47,861 nucleotides of DNA, taken from Rhodospirillaceae bacterium (lineage in GTDB: Bacteria > Pseudomonadota > Alphaproteobacteria > Rhodospirillales > UBA2165). The notes under the pieces are model-generated. The model had not been told where the DNA came from and ran no database searches. It saw only the letters and a list, made by a program, of their open reading frames with translations. The position numbers and the translations under genes were made by a program. Numbering within the stretch: the stretch's first letter is position 1; every line of letters begins with the position of its first letter. Shown here piece by piece: positions 25,204-33,926 of this stretch. The stretch is taken from positions 1-47,861 of the forward strand of contig JABIHH010000036.1 of the NCBI GenBank assembly GCA_018649725.1, given 5' to 3'.

Positions 25204-25265
25204 TACGGAAACCCAGTGGTTTCAGTAAGGGTTAAAAAGTCTGCTTTACTCCCGAAAGCGGACAT
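25204..25265 (-). repeat. Dispersed repeat copy 1 (inverted relative to copy 2 at 26953-27015)
   Basis: Read on the minus strand this stretch begins ATGTCCGCTTTCGGGAGTA and ends with GTTTCCGTA. It matches 26953-27015 read on the plus strand over about 62 bp with a few gaps; the first 27 bp are 25 of 27 identical. The two copies bracket the MBL-fold and MarR genes. Confidence 0.75.
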
Positions 25266-25387
25266 CAAATTTATCTCTTAATTCATTGAAAAAACGGCGA
25301 GTGGTTAGTCCTATTTATATAGGGACTTGATCTCCTCATTGAACCTGGAATTAAGTTTTAAGCTCCAATTGTTGGATCGAACCGACC

Positions 25388-26290
25388 TCACCAACCCATG
25401 TGATAAAATGCCCAAATGCGTTCTATATTCATGGGCAACCATTTCTTGTAGCTACGCCAATGTTCGTATTTCGGTATCTTGACTGTTTTCTGAAGTGCGT
25501 CAGGGCTGTGCGTGCCTGAATCCATAGCCGTTTTTACAGCTGCCATTAAATCTTCCAGGTAAACCCGTTGTTCTTTAACGACGTTTGCAGGATCAATCGC
25601 TGGCTGAGTGTGAGGACCATGCCCGGATATTACGTAGTCAAAATCCGTAGCTTCGATTTCCTTTAAAGTTCTGATCCATTCATCAGGCCAAAAATCTGGC
25701 ATCATACGAAAAGCAACCCTTCGCGGCGTGACAATATCGACAACAAAAATAATTTTCTCTTTTGGTAGCCGCATGATGATAAGGCCGTCACCATGATTTG
25801 GACCATAATATTCCAACTTCACCTTTCGGTCGCCAAGACTTAACGTGTAACGATCTTTAAAAGTGATATCCGGAAGTGGTGTAACAGGACTTGGATGGTC
25901 GCCAAGTTCTTTCTTGACGTTTTCGTGGCCGATAAATTTTGCACCCTCACTTTTAAAAATAATACCACCGGATATATGGTCATGGTGATTGTGACTATAG
26001 ACAACATACCTGACTGGTTTGTCGGTGATTTTGCGGATTTCATGTTGCAATATTCTTGCAGCTTTTGGATTCATTGGATCAGTCACAATGACTCCCTCAT
26101 CAGTTACGATGAAAAAGTTTCGATAAACCCACCAGCGAAATACATACACGCCATTGCCCAATTTTTTTACGCTGGAGCCAAACGGTTTACCCCCCATAGG
26201 TTCGGAAATAGGAAATTTCTGTGCCGTTGCAACATTCGATAAAACAAGCAACCCGGCTAAAAGGATTGCTAAATGCAATAGTGATTTCAT
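25388..26290 (-). CDS. Secreted metallo-beta-lactamase-fold hydrolase
   Basis: The 300-residue protein has a signal peptide (cleavage near ATA-Q at 23). Its MBL-fold core carries the di-metal motif HxHxDH as SHNHHDHISGG (H100, H102, D104, H105). Later ligand candidates are in YGPNHGDG and in VISGHGPH. It lies in the periplasm. Similar proteins are grouped with quinoprotein-relay or uncharacterised MBL hydrolases rather than proven beta-lactamases, so the substrate is open. It is preceded on the same strand by a MarR-family gene (66-nt spacer), and the pair looks like an operon. The pair sits between inverted repeats. Confidence 0.85.
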   Translation of the reverse strand: MKSLLHLAILLAGLLVLSNVATAQKFPISEPMGGKPFGSSVKKLGNGVYVFRWWVYRNFFIVTDEGVIVTDPMNPKAARILQHEIRKITDKPVRYVVYSHNHHDHISGGIIFKSEGAKFIGHENVKKELGDHPSPVTPLPDITFKDRYTLSLGDRKVKLEYYGPNHGDGLIIMRLPKEKIIFVVDIVTPRRVAFRMMPDFWPDEWIRTLKEIEATDFDYVISGHGPHTQPAIDPANVVKEQRVYLEDLMAAVKTAMDSGTHSPDALQKTVKIPKYEHWRSYKKWLPMNIERIWAFYHMGW

Positions 26291-26356
26291 TTTATAGTCC
26301 TCTTTACAGTGGTCGTATTTTGTCTGACAGCGCCTGTTTTTGAATCGTGCTAGGTT

Positions 26357-26824
26357 CTAGATATCCGTCGGTTTGGAATCGCTGTTCAACAACATCTTTC
26401 TGACCAGGTTTTGAATATCGGTATTTTCGGATGCGGTAAGATTGGTTGTAAATTTGGCGTTCGTAGCATTCGACTCTTTGGTAACTTTGGGTGCCAGCCT
26501 TTCACCTTTGCTCGTTAATTTTAGAATGATAGAGCGCCGGTCATTTGGGTTTTGAGTCCGTCTAATAAATCCTTGTTTTTCAATCCGATCCAAATGTCGT
26601 GTAATTGCAGCCCCATCAATACCAATGAAAGTAGCGAGTGCAGCAGGCGTATCGATATCGTCAAAATGTACAGCGCTAAGCACTGCTGCAGAAGCTCGAG
26701 TAATGCCATATTGGGCCAAACGGCTTTCAAACTCAGCTTCCATTGCCCGCGCAAGGAGTGTTATCCAATAGCCCGTACTTGTTTGGATTGAGATCTTATT
26801 TTCATCATTTTCTTCAGCATTCAT
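26357..26824 (-). CDS. MarR-family transcriptional regulator
   Basis: The 155-residue winged-helix protein has the features of MarR: the helix-turn-helix TPAALATFIGIDGAAITRHL, the linker RIEKQGFIRRTQNPNDRRS and the wing end IILKLTSKGE. An acidic N-terminal tail precedes. No conserved cysteine pair suggests a thiol switch, so a small-molecule ligand is more likely. A long palindrome overlaps its promoter and start codon, consistent with autoregulation. It probably also controls the MBL-fold hydrolase gene just downstream. Confidence 0.9.
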   Translation of the reverse strand: MNAEENDENKISIQTSTGYWITLLARAMEAEFESRLAQYGITRASAAVLSAVHFDDIDTPAALATFIGIDGAAITRHLDRIEKQGFIRRTQNPNDRRSIILKLTSKGERLAPKVTKESNATNAKFTTNLTASENTDIQNLVRKMLLNSDSKPTDI

Positions 26825-26866
26825 ATTTACTTGATATGATCATTAATTGATTAAGTCAAGTAAATA
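26824..26866 (-). promoter_or_regulatory. MarR operator/promoter candidate
   Basis: TATTTACTTGA (26824-26834) and TCAAGTAAATA (26856-26866) are perfect 11-bp inverted copies. On the minus strand TTGACT (rc of 26854-26859), a 17-bp spacer and TATCAA form a credible sigma-70-type promoter. Transcription would begin about at the ATG, giving a nearly leaderless mRNA. A second, smaller symmetry ATCA-ATTAA-TGAT lies between the arms. Confidence 0.6.
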
Positions 26867-26952
26867 GACATTCTTCAAAATTAAAGTTACATGTGCGGAA
26901 ACTGGAGCAGTCTATCAAGCATAGGTGAAACTGAACGCTCATCAGCCTACGA

Positions 26953-27015
26953 ATGTCCGCTTTTGGGAGTATAGCAGACTGGTTAAAGACATACCGAAAC
27001 CAACTGTTTTCCGTA
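26953..27015 (+). repeat. Dispersed repeat copy 2 (inverted relative to copy 1 at 25204-25265)
   Basis: It begins ATGTCCGCTTTTGGGAGTAT and ends GTTTTCCGTA. It aligns along its whole length with copy 1 on the other strand. Together the copies flank the MBL/MarR pair at about 0.1 kb on either side. Confidence 0.75.
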
Positions 27016-27210
27016 CTCCCATTTTCTAAGTCATCAACCCGCACACTTCTGCAATCCGTTTTGACCCAACTTAAGGGGGGTTTCCGTACATATTCTAATA
27101 GGTGTAATTCAAAATAGATATTCAGCCAAAAATTAACATAAATTTTTGCATGTTTTCTCAAAAACGCTCTCTGCTTCCGCCATATAACAACCCTTAGGGC
27201 GGTGTTCAGA

Positions 27211-27240
27211 ACTGGATTCTGACTTCGTCAGAATGACGGT
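27211..27240. repeat. Small palindrome, intergenic repeat family
   Basis: ACTGGATTCTGACTTCGTCAGAATGACGGT contains the perfect hairpin TTCTGA-CTTCG-TCAGAA between the CTGGA and ATGACGG ends typical of this element family. The same TTCGTCAGAATGACG half is present after recG at 25173-25188. Confidence 0.7.
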
Positions 27241-27291
27241 GAGGGTTGGTGGTACGGTGTCAGATTTACAGGTGGTTGGTAAAAACTCGAT

Positions 27292-27318
27292 CGTCATCCT
27301 GAACTTGTTCAGGACCCG
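27292..27318. repeat. Small palindrome, intergenic repeat family, near the DUF502 stop
   Basis: CGTCATCCTGAACTTGTTCAGGACCCG holds the hairpin CCTGAAC-TT-GTTCAGG. It lies 12 nt past the DUF502 stop on the coding (minus) strand and may also act as a transcript-end hairpin. Confidence 0.65.
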
Positions 27319-27329
27319 GCCTCAACACT

Positions 27330-28151
27330 TCAGTCCTTCTTCGGTACCAACACTGGAGCGGCTTCGCGTTCACGGAGGATGTCTAGATCTTCGTAGGTTT
27401 TGGCGGAGACTTGCGGTTTTTGTTGCTCGGCCAGAGGGCGGCGGTCTGGTGGGGTGACGAGGCCGCCGGAGATGACCATCTTGATGGCTTCCTCGACACT
27501 CATGTCGAGAGGAACAACTTCATCTCTGGGTACGAACAGGAGAAAACCCGATGTTGGGTTGGGCGTTGTGGGCAGGAAGATGTTGACGGTTTCCTGTTCG
27601 GTGAGATTTTGCACTTCACCTTCCGTCGTGCCCGTTATGAAGGCAATTGCCCAAATGCCACGACGCGGATATTCAACCAGGACGGCTTCCCGAAAAGCGG
27701 TCGATTGCTGTGCTAATACGGTTTCAAAAATTTGTTTAATCGCCGAATAAATCGAGCGCACAACGGGCATACGATTGAGAATACGCTCGCCGGTATGAAG
27801 CAACCAACGCCCCAAGAGACCCGCCGTTAAGGCACCAATCAGCGTTAGGATGATGATTAGAATGAGAACGCCGAGACCTGGCAGGCTGAACGGCAGATAA
27901 GTCTCCGGGTTGTATTGTGCCGGCACCAAGGGAGTTACGGAATGATCAATGAAGCCGACGATCACCCAGGCAAGGTAGCCGGTGATGCCAAGCGGTGCCG
28001 TGACCAACACTCCAGCTAAGAAATAACCTCTGAATCGACCCCAGAACCCACGGTTTTTACCGCCACTAACCCGATGATGGGCTGAAGGTGGCAACGGCTT
28101 GCCGTTACCATTTGCTTTCTCAGATGGCGCCTTTTCGTTCTGGTCAGTCAT
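27330..28151 (-). CDS. DUF502-family membrane protein
   Basis: The 273-residue protein begins with a polar N-tail of about 35 residues. Two membrane helices follow (YFLAGVLVTAPLGITGYLAW and LGVLILIIILTLIGALTAG). The soluble DUF502 domain contains RMPVVRSIYSAIKQIFETVL, WAIAFITG and the signature VNIFLPTTPNPTSGFLLFVP. The C-tail is long and probably disordered. Function is unknown in the family. In alphaproteobacteria it is commonly near recG/mfd, as here. Confidence 0.93.
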   Translation of the reverse strand: MTDQNEKAPSEKANGNGKPLPPSAHHRVSGGKNRGFWGRFRGYFLAGVLVTAPLGITGYLAWVIVGFIDHSVTPLVPAQYNPETYLPFSLPGLGVLILIIILTLIGALTAGLLGRWLLHTGERILNRMPVVRSIYSAIKQIFETVLAQQSTAFREAVLVEYPRRGIWAIAFITGTTEGEVQNLTEQETVNIFLPTTPNPTSGFLLFVPRDEVVPLDMSVEEAIKMVISGGLVTPPDRRPLAEQQKPQVSAKTYEDLDILREREAAPVLVPKKD

Positions 28152-28251
28152 AATTTAACTAAATAAACCTCTAAATAAACATATAGCCCAATCGGCACGC
28201 CATACTGATATAGTCTAAATCTGAATTTAATCCAGGCATCGCGGGGGAAAC

Positions 28252-28611
28252 TTAACTGATGCGATCCTCAACCATTGATCGAATGTTTTTGACGAATATG
28301 CCAAGTAAGCCACGTACAAATGGATCGCATTTAGAAAGCTTACGCTGAAAGACATCCCGATTAATAACGATAATCGTGCAGCTTGATGAAGCGATCGCTG
28401 ATGCCATTCGGGGCTGATCATCAATCAATGCCATTTCACCGAAAATCCCGCCCTTTTCAATTGATCCGAGAACGACGTCGCCATCGGTAGCATTTTTTAC
28501 AATATCGATGACTCCCTCTTGAACGACAAAGGCGCGATCGCCAATATCTCCCTCTTTAAAAAGAGCTTCACCAGGTTGCAAAACGATGCGATCTAGAACT
28601 TGTGCGGTCAT
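28252..28611 (-). CDS. Single cyclic-nucleotide-binding domain protein
   Basis: The 119-residue product is just one cNMP-binding beta-barrel. The phosphate-binding cassette FGEMALIDDQPRMASA (about 57-72) keeps the key G-E and R of CAP-type sites. No helix-turn-helix follows, so it is not a CRP-type regulator. It may be a regulatory subunit-like sensor of cAMP or cGMP that acts on a partner protein. The C-terminal helix (DPFVRGLLGIFVKNIRSMV) may dimerise. It lies 100 nt upstream of DUF502 on the same strand, with an independent or shared transcript possible. Confidence 0.88.
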   Translation of the reverse strand: MTAQVLDRIVLQPGEALFKEGDIGDRAFVVQEGVIDIVKNATDGDVVLGSIEKGGIFGEMALIDDQPRMASAIASSSCTIIVINRDVFQRKLSKCDPFVRGLLGIFVKNIRSMVEDRIS

Positions 28612-28732
28612 TTTCTCTTCTACTGCGAATCTTATCGTGCGAAAAGGAATTGTAGTGGCTAATATCCTGCTCTACCCGTTAAAAGTAAAGCCCTACCCGG
28701 TTCGAGATCAAAACTAATTCAGGAAAATTCTA

Positions 28733-29182
28733 TTGTCAGAAAATGATAACCCGCGCAGCTATCTTGATTACCCGTTTGTCGGCGTCGGCGTTGTTGTATG
28801 GAAAGCCGATAAATTTCTGTTAATTCAACGCGGTAAGCAACCACGCCTCGGCCAATGGAGCATCCCTGGAGGGCGCCAGGAATTGGGTGAAACAGTACAA
28901 GAAACCGCAATCCGCGAAGTGCTCGAAGAAACCGGCCTCACGGTAGAAGTCACAGATTTTCTTGACGTGATTGATTCTATTCAAAAAGATGAAAACGGTG
29001 TTATCGCCTACCATGCGACCTTAATCGATTATGCAGCAGAATGGATAAGCGGTGAGGCTCACGCTGGCTCTGATGCAATGGACATTGCCTGGCACAGTTT
29101 GGACGAATTAGATGATTTGGGATTGTGGATGGAAACAAACCGCATAATTCAAGAATCCGCGGAATTGAGAAATAAGAGATAA
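28733..29182 (+). CDS. Nudix hydrolase
   Basis: The 149-residue protein has a complete Nudix box, GX5EX7REUXEEXGU. G47 and E53 are in GGRQELGE, and R61-E62 and E65-E66 in REVLEETGL. The segments around it (VGVGVVVWKADKFLLIQRGK and GQWSIPGG) resemble ADP-ribose or NTP pyrophosphohydrolases (NudF/MutT-like). The exact nucleotide cannot be told. The start is a TTG at 28733 behind the ribosome site AGGAAAA (28721-28727); no ATG exists upstream of the conserved region. It is a single gene. Confidence 0.9.
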   Translation: MSENDNPRSYLDYPFVGVGVVVWKADKFLLIQRGKQPRLGQWSIPGGRQELGETVQETAIREVLEETGLTVEVTDFLDVIDSIQKDENGVIAYHATLIDYAAEWISGEAHAGSDAMDIAWHSLDELDDLGLWMETNRIIQESAELRNKR

Positions 29183-29288
29183 GATAACTATCTCCTTGAT
29201 AGAATGCGCTTTTTAGCATTCTCAGCTTGTGCTACGTTTCCCGACACGATGTAAGAATTGACGAATTAAAATACAGGGAACGCCCATA

Positions 29289-29804
29289 ATGTCTCATATC
29301 GCTCTCGTCTCGATCTTTTGCCCTGATCGCACCGGCTTGGTTGCTGCGATTGCCGGCCGAATGTTTGATCTCGGCGTTAATCTTGGCGACACTACATTTG
29401 CCATTTTGGGCAGTGGCGCAAAATTCACCACGATCAGCGAGCTCCCTGCTGATTTACACAAAGACGCTCTCACTGCCGAGCTTGCCAGCGTACCTGAGCT
29501 AAGCGATGCAGAAATTTCGGTTACCGAATTTGGTCTCGACCCAATTCAGGATCCAACCGGAAAAATCACCCACCACATTACGGTCAGAGGTGGTGATCAG
29601 CCCGGACTTATTGCCAGACTGTGCGAACTTTTCATAGAATATAATGCCAATATTGTTCGCCTCTCTTCCGAGAAAACACCGGATGGCACCTATATTCTTA
29701 GAATTTCCGTCTTTATCCCTACCGGTAGCGCCGACGCCTGTCTTGCGACAGTCGCCAACACCGCAGAAGGCTTGCAACTGTCTTGCGATATCGAAGCGCG
29801 ATAA
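29289..29804 (+). CDS. Tandem ACT-domain protein, GcvR-like
   Basis: The 171-residue product consists of two ACT domains. The first begins IALVSIFCPDRTGLVAAIAG and contains FDLGVNLGDTTFAILGS. The second begins HITVRGGDQPGLIARLCELF and contains YNANIVRLSSEKTPDG. The 'DRTGLV' and 'DQPGLIA' loops are the usual amino-acid-binding turns. This architecture matches GcvR-type proteins that sense glycine or other amino acids by binding other proteins. The partner here is unknown. A ribosome site AGGGAA lies upstream of the ATG. Confidence 0.85.
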   Translation: MSHIALVSIFCPDRTGLVAAIAGRMFDLGVNLGDTTFAILGSGAKFTTISELPADLHKDALTAELASVPELSDAEISVTEFGLDPIQDPTGKITHHITVRGGDQPGLIARLCELFIEYNANIVRLSSEKTPDGTYILRISVFIPTGSADACLATVANTAEGLQLSCDIEAR

Positions 29805-29892
29805 TTTTTCATTTTCTATTTTTTCTTATCAGCCTTTTTGTGCTAAAATGTAGCGTAGGGTTAAAACGGATTTGTGCATATTCGGGTGAAGT

Positions 29893-30912
29893 ATGGCGCG
29901 AGCTAAAGATTCCTACCGCGGCTTAGCGGGCAATGAAAAAGCGGCTATTTTTATGCTCTCTTTGGAGCAGGAACAGTCAGCCTCTTTGTTTAAATTGATG
30001 GATGACGATGAGATCAAGGAGCTGTCAATCACGATGGCCAATCTAGGCACGATTGATGCGTCCGTGGTTGAGCGCCTGTTTGTTGAATTCGCCGATCAAT
30101 TGTCTTCCACCGGCTCGCTGGTTGGTACCTATGATTCGACCGAGCGCTTGCTGTTAAACAGTCTGGGCTCCGATAAAGTCGACATGATCATGGAGGAAAT
30201 CCGGGGTCCGGCCGGCCGCACCATGTGGGACAAGCTGGGCAATGTGAACGAGCAAGTCCTCGCCAATTATCTTAAAAACGAGTATCCGCAAACGGTCGCC
30301 GTGGTGCTCTCCAAGATCAAGCCGGATCATGCGTCCCGCGTATTGGCGGTGTTACCGGAGAACTTCGCGATGGAAGTAATCATGCGATTGCTGCGCATGG
30401 AGACGGTGCAAAAAGAAATCCTCGATGGTGTTGAGAAGACACTCCGCTCAGAATTCATGAGCAACCTCGCCCGCACCCAGCGCCAAGACAGCCATGAGCA
30501 GATGGCCGATATCTTCAACAATCTCGATCGTTCAACCGAGAACCGCTTTATGGGGGCCTTGGAAGAACGCAACCGGGAAAGTGCCGAGCGAATCAAGAGT
30601 TTGATGTTCACCTTCGAAGACCTTATCCGGATCGATCCGGCGGGCATCCAGGTGTTGTTGCGCCAAGTTGAGAAAGATCAACTGGCGACCGCTATGAAAG
30701 GCGCTTCTGAGGACGTTCAGGATCTCTTCTTCAAGAACATGTCCGAACGTGCTGGTAAGATGATGAACGAAGATATGGATGCGATGGGACCGGTTCGTCT
30801 CAAAGATGTCGATGAAGCCCAAGCCGCCATCGTCAACGCAGCCAAAGCCCTCGCTGATTCCGGTGAGATCGTCATCTCCGGCGGCGGCGACGAAGACGAA
30901 CTCGTATTCTAA
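29893..30912 (+). CDS. fliG: Flagellar motor switch protein FliG, stand-alone
   Basis: The 339-residue protein covers all three FliG domains: N ([19 protein letters not shown]), middle ([19 protein letters not shown]) and C ([19 protein letters not shown], then [19 protein letters not shown]). FliG links the MS ring (FliF) to the rotor and bears the torque-generating charges. The conserved E-H-P-Q of the middle domain reads E130-Y-P-Q here. No other flagellar gene is in the window, whereas fliG usually sits between fliF and fliH. The organism is probably motile (inference). Confidence 0.95.
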   Translation: MARAKDSYRGLAGNEKAAIFMLSLEQEQSASLFKLMDDDEIKELSITMANLGTIDASVVERLFVEFADQLSSTGSLVGTYDSTERLLLNSLGSDKVDMIMEEIRGPAGRTMWDKLGNVNEQVLANYLKNEYPQTVAVVLSKIKPDHASRVLAVLPENFAMEVIMRLLRMETVQKEILDGVEKTLRSEFMSNLARTQRQDSHEQMADIFNNLDRSTENRFMGALEERNRESAERIKSLMFTFEDLIRIDPAGIQVLLRQVEKDQLATAMKGASEDVQDLFFKNMSERAGKMMNEDMDAMGPVRLKDVDEAQAAIVNAAKALADSGEIVISGGGDEDELVF

Positions 30913-30941
30913 AAGATTGAGTTAAGCTTTTATATTACCAC

Positions 30942-31925
30942 TTAAATTTCTAGGCCTTGGCGCATATCATTGACGATATAGTCAGCCCATTTAAGGGGCC
31001 CACCGACATTGGCATGTGGGAATTGAGTTTGCCAATCATTCATCTTGACGGTCAACGCACATAACATACTGCCAAGAGCCGTCTGACTGCCGCTGATGCT
31101 CTGGCCAAATGCGCCAAAAGCATCTGCCTCCCCCGAACGCCACATAGCGTCCGATGTTTCATCAAAGCTCTTAAACCGTTTGAACAAATCAGTAGCGATA
31201 CTTTTGAATTTGGACTGAACCTGCGTGCAGCTTTGGATGAGATTTTGATTCTGCTGAAGCTGTCGATTCGAGCGAATTTCGTCAATCGACGCATTGAATT
31301 GGCCAAAGATTGGACCAATGGATTGAAGTAACTCCCGGTAATAAGATATCGACATATAGAGGTCACCATAATCTGCCAATACTTTTGGAATTTCATCAAC
31401 CTGAATGCTGAGTGTTTGAGCGAATAGTTTGAGGTTATGTAAAACGTGCTTTGACTCAGAATGTTTAAACAATTCCAACAAATCATCCGGCTTTTCTAAG
31501 CCAACACCTTCATCGCCGTATAGTTTTACGATCAAGGGGCGGGTAAATAACTTCATATAGCCAGCGAGTTCATCCTGCTTTTGTTTTGATAACTGCAGGC
31601 CAGATTGATCGGTAACATCTATTTCCAACTCGCGTAGCAAACGCCGCAGACTGTAGACATCATAGCTGTGCAGTTCTGATAATTTTTTCAATACCGCTAA
31701 ATCTTCATAGCTGATATCACGAAAGACTGTTTTCAATTGGCCAACGGCGACTTGGCCACTACCGGTTTCATCCCCTTTATAAAGCTCGACGACACTTTCT
31801 AAATGAGAGTTTTTAACCATTCGGGTTTTTCTGAGCATCTGCGCATTAAGCGGAATCATCGAAAGCGGCAGAATGTGAATTCTGTCCCTATCTTCATTCG
31901 AAATGGTTATCGCTTTGGCATCCAT
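30942..31925 (-). CDS. Hypothetical protein, 327 aa, mostly helical
   Basis: I do not recognise the family. The protein has no signal peptide or membrane helix and is predicted by eye to be largely alpha-helical. Notable stretches are RIHILPLSMIPLNAQMLRKT near the start, LSYEDLAVLKKLSELHSYDV-like helices around residue 75-95, and a segment in the middle rich in Q and N (RSNRQLQQNQNLIQ). It ends near GGPLKWADYIVNDMRQ. It converges on fliG with a 29-nt gap, but shared function with the flagellum is only a possibility. The length and absence of internal stops make it a real gene. Confidence 0.7.
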   Translation of the reverse strand: MDAKAITISNEDRDRIHILPLSMIPLNAQMLRKTRMVKNSHLESVVELYKGDETGSGQVAVGQLKTVFRDISYEDLAVLKKLSELHSYDVYSLRRLLRELEIDVTDQSGLQLSKQKQDELAGYMKLFTRPLIVKLYGDEGVGLEKPDDLLELFKHSESKHVLHNLKLFAQTLSIQVDEIPKVLADYGDLYMSISYYRELLQSIGPIFGQFNASIDEIRSNRQLQQNQNLIQSCTQVQSKFKSIATDLFKRFKSFDETSDAMWRSGEADAFGAFGQSISGSQTALGSMLCALTVKMNDWQTQFPHANVGGPLKWADYIVNDMRQGLEI

Positions 31926-32072
31926 AATTAGTTACTCAAACCCCGACTGGAACTCAATCAGAGAATTATATGTGCGTTAACTAATATTTATCTTGAGAGA
32001 TTAAAGGTATAGGCAATCGAGGGGTAAAATCAACCAAGAGTTGGCCATATTGCGAGAAATAATTACTTAGTT

Positions 32073-32792
32073 CTACCAGCAAGATTGTTTGATATCGTAC
32101 TTAAATGGCCGTTTGAACCAGCTTGGCTCAATCCAAAGGCCCAGCACCTTCGCTTTTTTTGCCTTGTTTCGAGAAATTTTAAAGGTCACCTGCTGCGAAT
32201 TTCTAAGCTTCATGCGACGTTTTGAAACTAAAGCTTTGTTATCAGCGCCATATATATTGATTGAACCCAGTTGCGGCCATCTATCACCCAAATTGGTAAT
32301 TTGAAATGTCACCACGTTATTTTCGCATTCCGCCGTCACCTCCAAATCCAAGGATTTGCCTGACACTTCGACAACTTTTTTTTTGCCGAGTCGGGTAACT
32401 TTTTTAGCTTTAGGTTTGTCTTTAGCTGGCTCACTGGCCTGAGATTTACTCAAGCATCGCAGCACTTTAATCCGCTCTTTAACCTGCTTGATGTGCGTTT
32501 CCAAAATTTTTCCCCGTAGCTTGATGCCACGCGACTTAACCACAGCAACGGATTTAGCTGCCAATGTTTTTTCCATGCGGCTACCGTATTTTTCCCAGCG
32601 CGCAATATATTTTTCCCAGTCACCCTTATATCGCTTATCAACGGTCGCAATAACTTTAGCATGGCTTTGGCTCCACCACTCAACTTTTGGCAGGGGATCA
32701 CATTTTACCTTTTGAGCCTCAGCCGGGCTCACTCCGAAAGCAAAGGCCGCAACGAGAGATAAGAAAATCAGGGCGCGCGAAATTTTATGCAT
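32073..32792 (-). CDS. Hypothetical secreted basic protein, 239 aa
   Basis: The protein has a signal peptide ending AEA-Q (residue 26). The first domain has two cysteines (KCDPLP and VLRCLSK) and several Trp/Tyr/Lys-rich helices (WWSQSHAKV, WEKYIARWEKYG). A lysine-rich linker follows (near 115-140). The second domain is beta-rich (SLDLEVTAECENNVVTFQIT) and ends in a cysteine (IKQSCW), so a C-terminal disulfide is likely. It is probably a periplasmic or outer-surface protein, of no recognised family. It is monocistronic, 79 nt downstream of the universal stress protein gene. Confidence 0.7.
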   Translation of the reverse strand: MHKISRALIFLSLVAAFAFGVSPAEAQKVKCDPLPKVEWWSQSHAKVIATVDKRYKGDWEKYIARWEKYGSRMEKTLAAKSVAVVKSRGIKLRGKILETHIKQVKERIKVLRCLSKSQASEPAKDKPKAKKVTRLGKKKVVEVSGKSLDLEVTAECENNVVTFQITNLGDRWPQLGSINIYGADNKALVSKRRMKLRNSQQVTFKISRNKAKKAKVLGLWIEPSWFKRPFKYDIKQSCW

Positions 32793-32871
32793 TTGAATAG
32801 ATTCTCTTACTTTCCACTAAATTTTCAATTGGGATATATACTAAGAAGGTATTGTGCGTAAATTATGGCGC

Positions 32872-33843
32872 TCAGCGAACAATAATGACTGAATGTTTGG
32901 CATGCTCCATAACCTTAAAAGAGACACTCCCCATAAAGAAGCGCTTCAATCCAGTTTTGCCGGTACTGCCCACGACAATAAATGAATAGTCGTCTCCCGC
33001 ACTGATAATTTCTTCAAACGGATTGCCAACACGGGTGAAGGCCTTCACCGGCTCGACACCCAACATTTTAAGCTCGGCGACTGCGGCATCTACATTTTTC
33101 TGCGCATCATCCTCGCTTTCAACATCTTCTGCCACTGCCATCACGGATAGTTTGGAATTAATTCTTTTTGAAATCGCCCCCGCGCGCTTTACCATATGTA
33201 ATGCGCTCTCCGAGCCGTCGGTGCAAAGAAGATGTCCGTGACCTCGCTCAAGCCCTCGTGCAACGAGAACGGAGCATGGCGAATGCATCACAACTTTTTC
33301 GGCAACAGCGGGGTCCCACAAGGATTTAGCCCAGCCGCCCCAAGAACCCGATTCGCCAAGAATAATTAAATCATAGGGACCAAGCTCATACTGATCGAGA
33401 ATACCAGCAGCAATCGTGGTAGCGGTCTTAAGTTTGAGAACAATTGAGCGGCCATCTTCGTTGATATATTCAATTTTATTGTCGCCAAGTGGATCACCAG
33501 CAATATCCGTATGGGTGATTTTTTCATCCCACTCGGAGGCCATGTCGTCGCGGGACATCAATTGGTCCAGACCTTTTTTTAGATATTTAATACCAGGGAG
33601 CTCTAACCCCCAGCTCAACATATTCTCGCGGGCAACGCGGACCTGCAATCCACCTGAGCGTAATCCCTGATCAATCGGGCGAACATAAAGCAGAATGATG
33701 TCTGAATTTGCATTGTTGGCAATTTCAGCGGCATAGGATAACCCGCGATAAGATTCTTCCGATCCATCGATACAAACCAGGACTCGATAGCGTTCTTTGC
33801 GTTTTTCGTATAGCAGCTCTAGGTCGACATTATCATCGGCCAT
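32872..33843 (-). CDS. Tandem universal stress protein (two UspA domains)
   Basis: The 323-residue protein has two Usp folds. The first starts YRVLVCIDGSEESYRGLSYA and ends near SPCSVLVARG. The second starts GHLLCTDGSESALHMVKRAG and ends SVIIVR. The second carries the nucleotide-binding loop VVGSTGKTGLKRFFMGS of the ATP-binding class, whereas the equivalent in the first (LGESGSWGGWAKSLWDPAV) is altered. An excellent ribosome site, TAGGAGGTAATT, precedes the ATG. It lies 83 nt downstream of the SLC13 permease gene on the same strand and may be co-expressed with it. Confidence 0.93.
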   Translation of the reverse strand: MADDNVDLELLYEKRKERYRVLVCIDGSEESYRGLSYAAEIANNANSDIILLYVRPIDQGLRSGGLQVRVARENMLSWGLELPGIKYLKKGLDQLMSRDDMASEWDEKITHTDIAGDPLGDNKIEYINEDGRSIVLKLKTATTIAAGILDQYELGPYDLIILGESGSWGGWAKSLWDPAVAEKVVMHSPCSVLVARGLERGHGHLLCTDGSESALHMVKRAGAISKRINSKLSVMAVAEDVESEDDAQKNVDAAVAELKMLGVEPVKAFTRVGNPFEEIISAGDDYSFIVVGSTGKTGLKRFFMGSVSFKVMEHAKHSVIIVR

Positions 33844-33926
33844 AAATTACCTCCTACGCGGACAATACATTTAAGATGTTATTTTAAAGAATATTTTTGT
33901 CTAGATGTTTCTTTGGCTGACCCAGG

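Larger units (their letters stand above)
26825..27329. other. Intergenic region of 505 bp between the MarR gene and DUF502
   Basis: This stretch holds the MarR operator at one end, dispersed repeat copy 2 (26953-27015), a third short GGGTTTCCGTA-like fragment near 27078-27088, and two small palindromes (27211-27240, 27292-27318) near the DUF502 stop. ORFs up to about 100 codons on the minus strand here lack ribosome sites and recognisable features. It looks like a scar of repeated insertions. Confidence 0.6.

Noticed and set aside
26856..27161. 101-codon minus-strand ORF in the gap after the MarR gene
   Set aside because: It crosses the MarR operator and dispersed repeat copy 2, and has no ribosome site or protein features.
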